From: Nitrospirota bacterium | GTDB lineage: Bacteria; Nitrospirota; Thermodesulfovibrionia; Thermodesulfovibrionales; Dissulfurispiraceae | DNA length: 64,000 nt | Assembly (NCBI GenBank): GCA_021791055.1 | Contig: JAJYXI010000053.1 | Coordinates: 24,051 to 88,050, forward strand | Direction: 5' to 3' | In this document: piece by piece, positions 54,725 to 63,970 of the stretch | Layout of the letters: the number at the start of each line of letters is the position of its first letter | Numbering within the stretch: the stretch's first letter is position 1 | Notes under the pieces: model-generated | The model's database searches: none | What the model saw: only the letters and a program-made list of their open reading frames with translations | What the model was told of the DNA's origin: nothing | Program-made: the position numbers and the translations under genes

Positions 54725-55570
54725 ATGGACATCGTTCCCAACCTTGAATGGGAAAGGCTTCTTGAGAAACTGATAAAGGACAAAGGCACTGTCCTGTTAC
54801 TTGGAGCTACCGATTCAGGCAAATCAACCCTCGCAAAGTATTTTATAAAGAGGCTGGTATCAGAAAATATAAGGGTCTCCCTTGTTGACTCCGATGTCGG
54901 ACAATCGTCCCTATGCCTGCCCGGGACTATAAGTATGAAGATTTTCTGCGGTCAAAGAGATGTTGAAGATTTCAGGTTTGAACGGATGATTTTCATAGGC
55001 TCCACAAATCCTGCAACAAAATTCCATCTAATGATTTATGGGACAAAAAGGATGGTTAAAATCTGCAGAGAGATGTCCGAAATTGTAATCATAGATACAA
55101 CAGGCCTTATCTCTGGAGAACTCGGGAGGGCATTAAAGACCGGCAAGATAAGGGCTGTAAAACCGGATCATATAATTGCAGCTCAGAGGGATGACGAGCT
55201 TGAACACATATTAAGCCTGATTGAAAACATACCCATTTATCGCATCAAGGCATCACGCAGAGCGGAAGTTAGAAGCAGGGGATATCGTATCAGATACAGG
55301 CAAAAAAAGTTTGCCGATTATTTTAATGCACCGAAAATTTATGAATTTTCATTAAATGCAAGAGATGCTGAGTTTTTTTATAACAATAAACCCTTCAGGC
55401 TCAAAGACAGGGATTTTAAAGAAGGCACAATAATCGGACTGAATCATGGTGAGGACACGATGGCTTTAGGGATTGTTACTGAAATAGCAGACAATTCCAT
55501 TATTTTCAGGTCACCAATAAAATCACTCAAGGGGATTAACAGGGTGGTGTTTGGGGACATAACAATTTGA
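54725..55570 (+). CDS. Clp1/Grc3-like P-loop polynucleotide kinase family protein
   Basis: 281 residues. LLLGATDSGKSTLAKYF is a Walker A loop and VSLVDSDVGQSSLCLPG the following switch typical of the Clp1 family, which phosphorylates 5'-OH ends of RNA in eukaryotes and archaea. IVIIDTTGLISG is Walker B-like. TATAAT ends six bases before the ATG, so the message is probably leaderless. It is convergent with hypF, overlapping its end by 35 bp. Its bacterial role is unknown. Confidence 0.75.
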   Translation: MDIVPNLEWERLLEKLIKDKGTVLLLGATDSGKSTLAKYFIKRLVSENIRVSLVDSDVGQSSLCLPGTISMKIFCGQRDVEDFRFERMIFIGSTNPATKFHLMIYGTKRMVKICREMSEIVIIDTTGLISGELGRALKTGKIRAVKPDHIIAAQRDDELEHILSLIENIPIYRIKASRRAEVRSRGYRIRYRQKKFADYFNAPKIYEFSLNARDAEFFYNNKPFRLKDRDFKEGTIIGLNHGEDTMALGIVTEIADNSIIFRSPIKSLKGINRVVFGDITI

Positions 55571-58049
55571 CTCCAGCCTTTATCCTTTCCCTTACTATAT
55601 ACGCCTGTCCGAGGGATATGCCTGCATCATTGCATGGGACTTTTTCGTTTGTATAAACTTTAAATCCAAGCGATGAAAGCTGCCTAAAGACTCCGTCCAA
55701 AAGATATTCGTTCTGAAAAACGCCTCCACTCAAAACGACATCTTTTATCCTGTATTTTTTACTGATGCGATTGACAGCTTCTGTTATTACGTTGACCAGT
55801 GTATTATGCAATCTAACAGCAATGAGACCCTTATCTTCATCTCGCTGCACATCTTCAAGTATCTGCAAAATCATCTTCGAAAAATCTATGATCATTGGTT
55901 CGCCATCTGAAATTTCAAAAGGATACATCTCACTGTGAACCGTGAACCGTGAGCCGTGAGCCGTGTTTTCCAATGCTATTGCAGCCTCTCCTTCAAAGGT
56001 ATTCTCATCGCATATCCCTGCGATTGCCGATACTGCATCAAACAGCCTGCCGGCGCCGGATGAAAGGGGAGAGAACTGTTTGTTGTCGAGAATCTTTAAG
56101 ATGCCTTCAATTTTATCTCTGCCGTATCTTTCAATAAACCCGATGGAATCAAGGTAATCCCAGATGAGTTCATAACTCATAACTCTTAACTCATAACTCT
56201 TAACTATATAACTGATTGCCGTCCTCCAGCACTCCTTTACAGCCTTAGCGCCGCCGGGCAGCGGGATGTATTTAAAATGGGCAGCCCTTTCAAATCCGTT
56301 CAAATCACAAACAAGAAATTCGCTGCCCCATAGATTTCCATCAGTGCCGTATCCTGTGCCGTCAAAGGCAACTCCTATGACTTTTTCCTTTAGTCCATGT
56401 TCAGCCATAACAGATGCTATGTGGGCATAATGGTGCTGAATACCATAACCGTGAACCGTGAACCGTGAACCGTGATTTAACGCCCACTGCGTGGATAAAT
56501 AATTAGGATGCAGGTCATGGGCAATGGCAACGGGATTAGCCCTGTAGACCTGTTTAAGATTATTCAGGGTTTCCTCAAAGAAATTCAGGGTCTCAAGGTT
56601 TTCCATATCGCCAATATGCTGACTTACAATGGCATAATTGCCCCTTGTTATGGTAAGGGTGTTTTTAATATCAGCCCCGCATCCCAAAACATCAGGACCA
56701 TCATCTTTAAGTTGAATCGGCTCCGGAGTATAACCTCTGGCACGGCGGACAAAAGATATTTTAGGTGATAGGCAATAGGCGATAGGCGATAGGTAATTTT
56801 GTGTCTGTTCTACTTCTATTTGTCCTTTGCCTATTGCCTCTTGCCTATTGCCTATCGCCTTAATCACCGAGTCATCCACTCTCATGAAAATATCCCTATT
56901 GTGTAAAAGAAAGGCGTCTGCAATATCTGAGAGTTTTGATACTGCCCCGTCATTGCTTATAACTATAGGCTCTTCGGAAAGATTCCCGCTTGTCATAACT
57001 AATGCATTAAAGTGGGAAGTGAGAAGTGAGAAGTGAGAAGTGAGTGGATAATAAAATAAAAGATAGTGTAATGGCGTATATGGCAGCATGAAGCCCAGAT
57101 ATTTATTATTCGGTGCAATATCAGTGGGGAGTTTTAACCCCCCTTTAATCCCCCCCTTGCTAAGGGGGGGATTAAGGGGGGTGGTCCTTTTCTTAAGAAG
57201 CACTATGGGCCTGCGTCTGTCTGTAAGCAGATTTTCCTCTTCATCCGAAACCTCGCAGAATTGTTTAATAGTTTCAACATCAGGTGACATGAGGGCAAAG
57301 GGTTTATTGCTGCGCCTTTTTCTATCTCTCAATCTCCTGACCGCATCTTCATTTGCAGCATCGCAGCAAAGATGAAAACCTCCGAGCCCTTTAATGGCAA
57401 CAATTGCACCCTGTTTTAATAATTCTATCGTTGCTGCTATCGCTTCTTTATCAGGGAATGCAACCCCCTTTAATTCCCCCCTTCTCTTAACTCTTAACTC
57501 TAATGATGGTCCACATTCATGGCACGCATTGGGCTGTGCATGGAATCTGCGATTGGCAGGGTCATTATATTCTGAAAGACATCGTGGACACATATTAAAT
57601 ACAGACATCGTTGTATTCGGCCTGTCGTACGGGACTTTTTTTGTTATGGAATATCTTGGCCCGCAGCTTGTGCAGTTTATAAATGGATAGAGATAACGCC
57701 TGTCAGACGGGTCTAATAATTCTTTAAGGCAGTCGTCACAGATTGAAATATCAGGAGAGACAAGTGTGAATCTTCCATCATCAACACTGTCAATTATTAT
57801 AAAATCTTCGTAGCCTTTAAGAAGCAGTTCCTTTGTCTCTATGCTGTCTATTCTGGCAAGGGGCGGGCATTTATTTTGAATAGATTTGATGAACTCACTA
57901 ATCCCTTCGCCTTCAACCTCGATAATAACACCGTCGGATGTGTTCTTTACAAAACCTTTCAGATCAGAATTTTTTGCGAGGTTATAAATAAAGGGCCTGA
58001 AGCCCACGCCCTGAACAATGCCTTTAACTGATATGCGAAGACTATTCAT
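55536..58049 (-). CDS. hypF: Carbamoyltransferase HypF, expanded by repeat-derived insertions
   Basis: 837 residues against about 750-770 in the family. Acylphosphatase domain (GIVQGVGFRPFIYNLA), two zinc fingers (CDDCLKELL...CTSCGP; CPRCLSEY...CHECGP), YrdC-like domain (IVAIKGLGGFHL, FALM) and Kae1-like domain (HDLHPNYLSTQ, HHYAHIASVMAEHG). It makes the thiocarbamate on HypE that becomes the CN ligands. At least six segments have no counterpart (e.g. NPPLSKGGIKGG, PLTSHFSLLTSHF, GNRQEAIGKGQ, GSRFTVHG, KSYELRVMSYEL) and are encoded by stuttered repeats. The key motifs seem intact. Confidence 0.93.
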   Translation of the reverse strand: MNSLRISVKGIVQGVGFRPFIYNLAKNSDLKGFVKNTSDGVIIEVEGEGISEFIKSIQNKCPPLARIDSIETKELLLKGYEDFIIIDSVDDGRFTLVSPDISICDDCLKELLDPSDRRYLYPFINCTSCGPRYSITKKVPYDRPNTTMSVFNMCPRCLSEYNDPANRRFHAQPNACHECGPSLELRVKRRGELKGVAFPDKEAIAATIELLKQGAIVAIKGLGGFHLCCDAANEDAVRRLRDRKRRSNKPFALMSPDVETIKQFCEVSDEEENLLTDRRRPIVLLKKRTTPLNPPLSKGGIKGGLKLPTDIAPNNKYLGFMLPYTPLHYLLFYYPLTSHFSLLTSHFNALVMTSGNLSEEPIVISNDGAVSKLSDIADAFLLHNRDIFMRVDDSVIKAIGNRQEAIGKGQIEVEQTQNYLSPIAYCLSPKISFVRRARGYTPEPIQLKDDGPDVLGCGADIKNTLTITRGNYAIVSQHIGDMENLETLNFFEETLNNLKQVYRANPVAIAHDLHPNYLSTQWALNHGSRFTVHGYGIQHHYAHIASVMAEHGLKEKVIGVAFDGTGYGTDGNLWGSEFLVCDLNGFERAAHFKYIPLPGGAKAVKECWRTAISYIVKSYELRVMSYELIWDYLDSIGFIERYGRDKIEGILKILDNKQFSPLSSGAGRLFDAVSAIAGICDENTFEGEAAIALENTAHGSRFTVHSEMYPFEISDGEPMIIDFSKMILQILEDVQRDEDKGLIAVRLHNTLVNVITEAVNRISKKYRIKDVVLSGGVFQNEYLLDGVFRQLSSLGFKVYTNEKVPCNDAGISLGQAYIVRERIKAGVKLLCPQTPPC
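55935..55965. repeat. In-frame GTGAACCGT repeat in hypF
   Basis: Tandem GTGAACCGTGAACCGTGAGC units coding for AHGSRFTVHS. Confidence 0.7.
56165..56212. repeat. In-frame ACTCATAACTCTTA repeat in hypF
   Basis: Tandem CATAACTC/TTAACTC words coding for VKSYELRVMSYEL; the same word family is present in trpE. Confidence 0.7.
56444..56475. repeat. Second in-frame GTGAACC repeat in hypF
   Basis: Four tandem CCGTGAA units coding for NHGSRFTVHGYG. Confidence 0.7.
56765..56866. repeat. In-frame inverted stutter in hypF
   Basis: GATAGGCAATAGGCGATAGG on one side and CCTATTGCCTCTTGCCTATT on the other, coding for IGNRQEAIGKG and LSPIAYCLSPK, a ~30-residue extra loop. Confidence 0.75.
57008..57052. repeat. 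In-frame GAAGTGAGAAGTGAG repeat in hypF
   Basis: Four tandem AGAAGTG units coding for PLTSHFSLLTSHF. Confidence 0.7.
57128..57186. repeat. In-frame C/G-rich palindrome in hypF
   Basis: CCCCCCTTTAATCCCCCC and GGGGGGATTAAGGGGGG around TTGCTAA, coding for PLNPPLSKGGIKGG. The same palindrome type lies in tsaD. Confidence 0.75.
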
Positions 58050-58085
58050 GATAATCGTTAATCTGGCAGTGACAAGGGTTACAAT

Positions 58086-58736
58086 TTATGTAACCTTTTT
58101 AACAAATATCTCTCTTGCAAGCTCCGGGTCTATGGCAATGGTTGTTTCGTCCATTTGAAGGACGATGGACGGCCTCTTCTGTATCAGTTTTATGATGGTG
58201 CCGGGGATAATTCCAATGGAGCTTAAACGGCCTATCCTTGCAGCCTCGGACGGTGTGATAAACAATATCTTGCCTCGCTGTCCGACTTCAAAATCAGCAA
58301 GCCTTACAACAACGGGCTGCACATCCACCCTGTATTTCTTGCAGCACTCTCCCCTCGGAATCGGCTTTCCATGAGGACATGTGGTAGGATGCCCCAAAAA
58401 TGTGCATACGCTGTCGGTAAGCTCCTCACTAAGTATATGCTCCATCTTGCAAGCATCTTCATGCACGATATCGCCTGAAAGGTCGAACACATCGGTAAAC
58501 AGCCTTTCAGCAAGCCTGTGTCTTCTAATAAGCCCCCTTCCAAGCTCATGCCCTTTATTCGTAAGCTTTATAGCATTATCCTCAACTGCAGCGAGTCCTT
58601 CATTGACTAATACATTGATTAATCCATCCGTGTCAGAGTCATCGGAGCTCAGTTTAAATCTCTTTATCTCGGAATATCCCTCCTCATCCAATACCCACAA
58701 AAGCTCCAATGCCTCATCTATTCTTTCTCTCTCCAT
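58086..58736 (-). CDS. DtxR/MntR-type metal-dependent regulator with FeoA domain
   Basis: 216 residues. An N-terminal winged helix (EALELLWVLDEEGYSEIKRF) precedes the metal-binding dimerisation helices LIRRHRLAERLFTDVFDLSGDIVHEDACKMEHILSEELTD, whose His and Glu match the DtxR site. A Cys-rich stretch CPHGKPIPRGECC follows, and a C-terminal FeoA/SH3-like domain. It probably represses iron or manganese uptake genes. It lies between rnhB and hypF with a repeat element upstream. Confidence 0.85.
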   Translation of the reverse strand: MERERIDEALELLWVLDEEGYSEIKRFKLSSDDSDTDGLINVLVNEGLAAVEDNAIKLTNKGHELGRGLIRRHRLAERLFTDVFDLSGDIVHEDACKMEHILSEELTDSVCTFLGHPTTCPHGKPIPRGECCKKYRVDVQPVVVRLADFEVGQRGKILFITPSEAARIGRLSSIGIIPGTIIKLIQKRPSIVLQMDETTIAIDPELAREIFVKKVT

Positions 58737-58751
58737 CTATACCTCCAAAAT

Positions 58752-58872
58752 TTGTGTATGAGTATATGAGTTAATGGGTGAATGGGTAAATGTGTGGACG
58801 GGTTAAAAGACCTCATATACTCATTCACCCATACACTCATACACTCATATACCCATTTGCTCATTCACCCAT
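58752..58872. repeat. Stuttered inverted repeat between rnhB and the DtxR-type gene
   Basis: GAGTATATGAGTTAATGGGTGAATGGG on the left and CTCATATACTCATTCACCCATACACTCATAC on the right, built from GAGTATATG and TGGGTGAATG words. A long imperfect hairpin forms; it overlaps the last codons of rnhB. Confidence 0.75.
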
Positions 58873-59515
58873 TAAATGGCAGCATCAAATCCATCACCTT
58901 CTGAAAACTTTTCCTGTGTATGGGACAGGGACCATACCTCTCTATTTTATCAAGATGCGATTTGGTTGCATAGCCCTTATGTTTGTAGAATTCGTACTGC
59001 GGATAGATAGAGTGATACTTGATCATTATGCCGTCCCTCACAACCTTTGCAATAATGGATGCAGCGGCAATTGAGGCGCTTTTTGCATCACCTTTTATAA
59101 TCGGCATCTGTTTTATTGTAATAGACGGAATAGTAACGGCATCTATGAGGATGACATCAGGCTTGCCGGATATATTATTTGTTAAGTCCGTTACTGCACT
59201 ATGCATCGCCTGTCTTGTGGCCCTGAGTATATTAATCCTGTCAATCTCCTCAGAATCAACAATCCCTATGCCTATACACAATGCATTGAGCAGTATGGAC
59301 CAGAAGAGCTCTTCCCTCTCCTTTTCCGGTATCTTCTTTGAGTCTCTTACGCCTTTTATTCTGCAATTCTGAGGCAGGATTACCGCAGCCGCTACCACAG
59401 GCCCTGCAACAGGCCCTCTGCCGGCCTCGTCGACACCTGCAATCACACCGAATCCATCTTTCCTAATGGACTCGTCATATTCGTAGGGATCTATTTTCGT
59501 TTGAACCTTAAGCAT
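58865..59515 (-). CDS. rnhB: Ribonuclease HII
   Basis: 216 residues. GVIAGVDEAGRGPVAGPVVAAAVIL with the DEAGRG motif and the later VILIDAVTIP, GDAKSASIAAASIIAKV motif are diagnostic. It removes ribonucleotides from DNA-RNA hybrids. Last gene of the conserved ribosomal-protein/trmD cluster. Its C-terminus (DLMLPFNG) runs to the edge of the repeat element. Confidence 0.95.
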   Translation of the reverse strand: MLKVQTKIDPYEYDESIRKDGFGVIAGVDEAGRGPVAGPVVAAAVILPQNCRIKGVRDSKKIPEKEREELFWSILLNALCIGIGIVDSEEIDRINILRATRQAMHSAVTDLTNNISGKPDVILIDAVTIPSITIKQMPIIKGDAKSASIAAASIIAKVVRDGIMIKYHSIYPQYEFYKHKGYATKSHLDKIERYGPCPIHRKSFQKVMDLMLPFNG

Positions 59516-59589
59516 GGCAGGTATGATTATTTAACCCCAATCGTGCATTTGTAAAGCCTTTTAACACATGCATACCCGCCTTAAATGTA

Positions 59590-59949
59590 TTAAGCGTTGG
59601 CCACTGTTTCTCTTGCCTTTTCTTTAACCTTTGCCTCTTTACCCTTCTTGCCTCTGAGGTAATAGAGTTTTGCTCTTCTGACATCACCCTGTTTTAATAT
59701 CTCTATTTTGTCAATGGAAGATGAATGGACAGGGAATATCCTTTCAACGCCGACGCCAAAGGAAATCTTTCTTACGATAAATGTCTCCCTGATACCGCTT
59801 CCTTTACGAGAAATTACCACTCCTTCATACGGCTGGAGCCTTTCCTTGTCTCCTTCCACAACCTTTACATATATCCTGACAGTATCTCCTACATTAAAGG
59901 CCGGCATCGCCTTCTTATAGCCCTCTTCTATTGGCTGTATCAGATTCAT
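59590..59949 (-). CDS. rplS: 50S ribosomal protein L19
   Basis: 119 residues. [68 protein letters not shown] is the L19 sequence almost in full. It contributes to the bridge between subunits. Preceded by trmD as in most bacteria; AGGAAAAGA is upstream of the ATG. Confidence 0.98.
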   Translation of the reverse strand: MNLIQPIEEGYKKAMPAFNVGDTVRIYVKVVEGDKERLQPYEGVVISRKGSGIRETFIVRKISFGVGVERIFPVHSSSIDKIEILKQGDVRRAKLYYLRGKKGKEAKVKEKARETVANA

Positions 59950-59982
59950 ATCTTTTCCTCCAGATTTTTCATTCCAATTTAT

Positions 59983-60762
59983 TTATTCTTCCGAGCAAAG
60001 CCCGCGATTAATATCTTCCAATATCTCTTTATCTTCTTCGCTTAATTCAGCCCTTTTAAGGAGATCCGGCCTTCTCTGCAAAGTCCTTTTTATTGCCTCC
60101 CTTCTCCTCCACTTCCATATCTCTTTATGGTTGCCGGAAAGCAGAACATCAGGAACCTTCATTCCCATAAACTCAGGAGGTCTTGTGTAATGGGGATAAT
60201 CAAGAATTCCCCATGTAAAAGACTCTTCCCTTGCAGACTCCTCATCACCCAGCACGCCGGGCATCAAACGGGCAATGCTGTCTATTATAACCAAAGCAGC
60301 CAGTTCTCCGCCAGTCAGTACATAATCTCCGATAGAAATTTCTTCATCAACGAGAGATTCCCGCACCCTCTCATCTATGCCCTCGTATCTGCCGCAGATA
60401 AAGAGCATTCTTCTATTTTCTCTTGCCAGATATTCGGATAATCCCTCTGCCATTTCCTGACTGTATGCCTTCCCCTGCGGGCTTAACATCACGGTCAATC
60501 TTTCCAATCCATTTTTATAATCTGCGGATTTTACAGCCTTCACTGCATTGTATATCGGCTCTATCTTCATAACCATTCCCGGGCCGCCGCCGTAAGGATA
60601 GTCATCAACAGTCCTGTGCTTGTCTGTCGTAAAATCCCTGAGATTATAAACCTTCACATCAAACAATTCCTTCTGCAATGCCCTTTTGAGAATGCTCTCG
60701 CCGAGATAGGCATGAAATATCTCAGGGAAGATGGTAATTATATCAAACCCTATATTTTTCAT
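59983..60762 (-). CDS. trmD: tRNA (guanine37-N1)-methyltransferase
   Basis: 259 residues. [31 protein letters not shown], the knot motif [14 protein letters not shown] and [19 protein letters not shown] are TrmD. It methylates G37 of tRNAs reading CNN and GNN codons using S-adenosylmethionine. Its start overlaps the end of rimM by 4 bp. Confidence 0.97.
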   Translation of the reverse strand: MKNIGFDIITIFPEIFHAYLGESILKRALQKELFDVKVYNLRDFTTDKHRTVDDYPYGGGPGMVMKIEPIYNAVKAVKSADYKNGLERLTVMLSPQGKAYSQEMAEGLSEYLARENRRMLFICGRYEGIDERVRESLVDEEISIGDYVLTGGELAALVIIDSIARLMPGVLGDEESAREESFTWGILDYPHYTRPPEFMGMKVPDVLLSGNHKEIWKWRRREAIKRTLQRRPDLLKRAELSEEDKEILEDINRGLCSEE

Positions 60763-61277
60763 TCTTCCACAGCTTCCATGGGCTTCACTATTATCTTCTT
60801 TGATTCTAAATCTATCTCTTTAACCACATCCTTTATTGCAGGGACAAGGTATTCCTTATCCTCTCCCCTCACAACATACACATCATTGCTCCCTGTCTCG
60901 AATATAGACTCCACCTCTCCCAAATAGTCGCCTTTAACCGTATAAACACTCAGTCCGATTATCTGGTATTGATAATAAACACCAGTAGGGAGCTTCGGAC
61001 TTTCTGATTTTTTAATTTTTATTAATGCACTGCGATATTTTCTGGCATCCTCGGGAGTACCGCATCCTTCAAAACTCAAAAGCAGATTGTTCTTATGGGG
61101 TCTTACGGATTTTAACCTCTTCCACTCAATTACTCCCTGATGCTGAACCGCTACTTCACCGAGTCCTGAAAATCTTTCGGGGTCAAAGGTTAATGGCAAT
61201 ACCATTAACTCTCCCTTCAGTCCCCACTCTTTCAACACCCGCCCGATTGTAACGAGCGATTCATCTTCCCTGCTCAT
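60759..61277 (-). CDS. rimM: 16S rRNA processing protein RimM
   Basis: 172 residues. [22 protein letters not shown] and the C-terminal PRC-barrel ([34 protein letters not shown]) identify RimM, which helps mature the 30S head together with S19. In the operon with trmD. Confidence 0.95.
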   Translation of the reverse strand: MSREDESLVTIGRVLKEWGLKGELMVLPLTFDPERFSGLGEVAVQHQGVIEWKRLKSVRPHKNNLLLSFEGCGTPEDARKYRSALIKIKKSESPKLPTGVYYQYQIIGLSVYTVKGDYLGEVESIFETGSNDVYVVRGEDKEYLVPAIKDVVKEIDLESKKIIVKPMEAVEE

Positions 61278-61359
61278 TATTAACCTTTATAATTCATAAA
61301 TTCTTGTATAAAACATGGAGGACAAAGTATTGGAGCGGCTTCGTGCGTCAGCGAACAAT

Positions 61360-61386
61360 AAGGGGCGTTTATTTTAAACGCCCCTT
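61360..61386. terminator. Perfect hairpin between khpA and rimM
   Basis: AAGGGGCGTTTA and TAAACGCCCCTT around a TTT loop. No U-tract follows on either strand, so it may be a processing or attenuation hairpin within the operon instead of a terminator. Confidence 0.5.
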
Positions 61387-61409
61387 ACAAGTTATCTATC
61401 GAATGATTT

Positions 61410-61640
61410 TTATTCTAATATCTCAAGGACGCAGCGCTTGCCTATTTTTGTCCCTGCAGCGCCAAGTATAGTCCTCATTGCACGGGCAGTCTTTCCCTGC
61501 TTTCCAATAACCTTTCCGAGATCGCCCTGAGACACCCTGAGCTCAAAAACAGTTGTCCTTTCCCCTTCAACCTCGGTAACCTTCACATCCTCAGGCCTAT
61601 CAACAAGTGACTTAGCCATCGCCTCGATCAATGTCCTCAT
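61410..61640 (-). CDS. khpA: KH-domain RNA-binding protein KhpA
   Basis: 76 residues. [26 protein letters not shown] is a KH domain with the GxxG-type loop GKQG. Small single-KH proteins of this type sit between rpsP and rimM in many bacteria and act with KhpB as RNA chaperones. Confidence 0.9.
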   Translation of the reverse strand: MRTLIEAMAKSLVDRPEDVKVTEVEGERTTVFELRVSQGDLGKVIGKQGKTARAMRTILGAAGTKIGKRCVLEILE

Positions 61641-61671
61641 CTTTCCACCTCCATAGGGTTTAGCAGTGAGA

Positions 61672-61760
61672 ATTTAGGTTATGGGTTATAGGTTATAGGT
61701 TACGGGTAAAATTACTTGCTTCTATTTACCAACCTATCACCTATTACCTCTCACCTATCA
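61672..61760. repeat. Stuttered inverted repeat between rpsP and khpA
   Basis: GGTTATGGGTTATAGGTTATAGG on the left and CCTATCACCTATTACCTC on the right. The right arm overlaps the rpsP stop codon. Confidence 0.75.
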
Positions 61761-61994
61761 GTTTCCTGCCTTTTGCAAAAGCTTCTTAACGGTAACTGTT
61801 GGTTGCGCACCACGCCCAATCCAGTATTTTGCCCGTTCTGAATCGACCTTTATCTCAGATGGTTCCTTCTTGGGATCATATGTTCCAATAATCTCTATGA
61901 ATGGGCCGTCCCTTCTTGCCCGTGAATCCGCCACTATAATCCTGTAAAATGGTTTCTTGTGGGCACCCATTCTTGTCAGCCTGATCTTTACCAA
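61758..61994 (-). CDS. rpsP: 30S ribosomal protein S16
   Basis: 78 residues. [41 protein letters not shown] and [19 protein letters not shown] are S16. It follows ffh on the same strand, separated by a repeat, in the standard gene order. Confidence 0.98.
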   Translation of the reverse strand: MVKIRLTRMGAHKKPFYRIIVADSRARRDGPFIEIIGTYDPKKEPSEIKVDSERAKYWIGRGAQPTVTVKKLLQKAGN

Positions 61995-62069
61995 ACAATC
62001 ACCTCCTACGATAAATTACAAAGAGTTAAAATTTTAATATATTTTACCAGAATAATGCAATTACCTTGT

Positions 62070-62118
62070 AGCTCATGGCTCATAGCTGATAGCTCATAAA
62101 AAACTATGAACCATGAGC
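62070..62118. repeat. Stuttered inverted repeat between ffh and rpsP
   Basis: AGCTCATGGCTCATAGCTGATAGCTC on the left and GAACCATGAGCAATGAGCT on the right. A long hairpin could form and it lies just downstream of ffh. Confidence 0.7.
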
Positions 62119-62124
62119 AATGAG

Positions 62125-63453
62125 CTAAAAGCCAAATTTCGGAAGCCTGAATCCCTTTTTGCCGGCTCCTCCCTTAAACATCTTCATCATCTTCTTCATC
62201 TCAAGATACTGTTTGACAAGCCTATTCACATCAGTTACCGTTGTTCCGCTTCCAATGGCAATCCTCTTCCTTCTGCTGCCGTTTATAATATTATGATTTT
62301 TCCTTTCCTCTTTTGTCATGGAATTAATAATCGCCTCTATCCTTACAAACTCCTTCTCATCCACCTTTACATCCTTCATTGCCTTGTTCATTCCGGGTAT
62401 CATGCCGAGGAGGTTTTCGAGTGGTCCCATGCCCCTGAGCTTCTTCAACTGATCCCTTAAATCCTCAAATGTGAAGCTCTCCTCCATTATCCTCTTATGG
62501 AGTGTTTCAGCCTCTTTCTGGTCAAATGATTTCTGAGCCTGCTCGATTAATGTGAGGACATCTCCCATTCCCAGTATCCTGTTGGCAATCCTGTCGGGAT
62601 AGAAGGGCTCAAGCATATCTATCTTTTCACCCACACCTATGAATTTTATGGGCTTGCCTGTAACATTCCTTATGGAAAGGGCTGCGCCGCCCCTCGCATC
62701 GCCGTCCATCTTCGTGAGTATAATGCCGTCTATGCCTATCTGCTCATCGAAACTCTTTGCCATATTAACCGCATCCTGACCTGTCATGGCATCCGCAACG
62801 AGCAGCACCTCTCTCGGATTAACTTTTGTCCTTATCTCCAGCAGTTCTTTCATCAGATCTTCGTCGATGTGCAACCTTCCTGCGGTATCTATAATCAAAA
62901 TATCCCTGCCCTCAATTTTTGCCTGCTTTGATGCATTCTCGCACAGGGCTACAGGGTCTTGGGTCTCCTTTGAATAAAAGACAGGTATGTCTATCTGTTT
63001 GCCGAGGGTTATTAGCTGGTCAATTGCAGCAGGCCTCTTGAGGTCCGCTGCCACAAGCATCGGCCTCCTGCCCTCTTTCTTGAAAAACCTTGCAAGCTTT
63101 GAAGATGTGGTGGTCTTTCCAGAACCCTGAAGACCTACCATCATTATTATTGTAGGGGGATTAGGTGCAAGCTGTATCCTTGTATTTGTAGCGCCTAAAA
63201 GTTCGCACAGATCATCATGCACTATCTTAACAACTTGCTGTCCCGGAGAGAGGCTCTCCAGAACCTCTTTTCCGACTGCCCTCTCCCTGACATGCTGGAT
63301 AAAATCCTTTACAACCTTGAAGTTTACATCAGCCTCAAGAAGGGCAAGCCTTATCTCTTTAAGGGCAACATCCACATCTTCTTCTTTAAGTAATCCCCTG
63401 CCCTTCAGTTTTTTAAATATAGAATCAAGTTTATCGCTTAAACTCTCAAACAT
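62125..63453 (-). CDS. ffh: Signal recognition particle protein Ffh
   Basis: 442 residues. NG domain: [17 protein letters not shown] (G1), [13 protein letters not shown] (G3), [13 protein letters not shown] (G4) and [15 protein letters not shown] domain: [14 protein letters not shown], then [22 protein letters not shown], which binds 4.5S RNA and signal peptides. GTPase that targets membrane proteins to the translocon. Trx is upstream after 9 bp. Confidence 0.97.
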   Translation of the reverse strand: MFESLSDKLDSIFKKLKGRGLLKEEDVDVALKEIRLALLEADVNFKVVKDFIQHVRERAVGKEVLESLSPGQQVVKIVHDDLCELLGATNTRIQLAPNPPTIIMMVGLQGSGKTTTSSKLARFFKKEGRRPMLVAADLKRPAAIDQLITLGKQIDIPVFYSKETQDPVALCENASKQAKIEGRDILIIDTAGRLHIDEDLMKELLEIRTKVNPREVLLVADAMTGQDAVNMAKSFDEQIGIDGIILTKMDGDARGGAALSIRNVTGKPIKFIGVGEKIDMLEPFYPDRIANRILGMGDVLTLIEQAQKSFDQKEAETLHKRIMEESFTFEDLRDQLKKLRGMGPLENLLGMIPGMNKAMKDVKVDEKEFVRIEAIINSMTKEERKNHNIINGSRRKRIAIGSGTTVTDVNRLVKQYLEMKKMMKMFKGGAGKKGFRLPKFGF

Positions 63454-63462
63454 AAAAACACA

Positions 63463-63795
63463 CTAACTTCCGAGGAGCGCATCTATTTTTGCCTTAAGCT
63501 GGGGTTTGGGGACTGCTCCCACAATCTGGTCAACCTTCTGACCGTCTTTGAAGAACATAATGGTTGGTATTCCCATTATTTTATATTTGCTTGCAATATC
63601 GGGATTTTCATCTGTATTGAGTTTTCCGACCTTTACCCTGTCTGCATACTCCTTTGCCAGCTCTTCGACTGTCGGTGCAATCATCCTGCATGGGCCGCAC
63701 CATACTGCCCAGAAATCTACCATAACCAGACTGTTGGTCTGTAAAACCTCCTTATCCCATGTAGCAGTAGTAAGCTCGATAATGCCTTCTGCCAT
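63463..63795 (-). CDS. trxA: Thioredoxin
   Basis: 110 residues. VDFWAVWCGPCRMIAPTVEELA contains the WCGPC redox site, and the cis-Pro loop GIPTIMFF follows. It reduces disulfides in the cytoplasm. TAAGGAGG precedes the ATG. First gene of the ffh-rpsP operon, driven by a consensus promoter. Confidence 0.97.
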   Translation of the reverse strand: MAEGIIELTTATWDKEVLQTNSLVMVDFWAVWCGPCRMIAPTVEELAKEYADRVKVGKLNTDENPDIASKYKIMGIPTIMFFKDGQKVDQIVGAVPKPQLKAKIDALLGS

Positions 63796-63830
63796 AAAAT
63801 CCTCCTTATCTCTAAGATAAAAACTTAAAA

Positions 63831-63860
63831 ATTATAGTTTCTATATAAATGTTTTGTCAA
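63831..63860 (-). promoter_or_regulatory. Consensus promoter of trxA
   Basis: Read on the minus strand: TTGACA (63860-63855), 18-bp spacer, TATAAT (63836-63831); both hexamers perfect, 35 bp before trxA. Confidence 0.75.
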
Positions 63861-63919
63861 TTTTAGTGTTGAAAAAGGTAGCGTAAAATTCTCTGTGTAA
63901 ATTTTGATTAATAAAAAGA

Positions 63920-63970
63920 AGGGTGTATTCTCCATTGATCGGCAAATCAATTTTAAGGAGGATACACCCT
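63920..63970 (+). promoter_or_regulatory. Hairpin covering the ribosome-binding site of the last gene
   Basis: AGGGTGTATTCTCC and GGAGGATACACCCT pair with one wobble; an inner ATTGAT/ATCAAT pair extends the stem. The AAGGAGG Shine-Dalgarno is inside the right arm and the ATG follows at once, so translation would be blocked on long read-through transcripts, a device known from insertion sequences. Confidence 0.6.

Noticed and set aside
61360..61386. Classical Rho-independent terminator between khpA and rimM
   Set aside because: The stem is perfect but no T-run follows on the transcribed strand, and the genes on both sides belong to one conserved operon; kept only as a hairpin.
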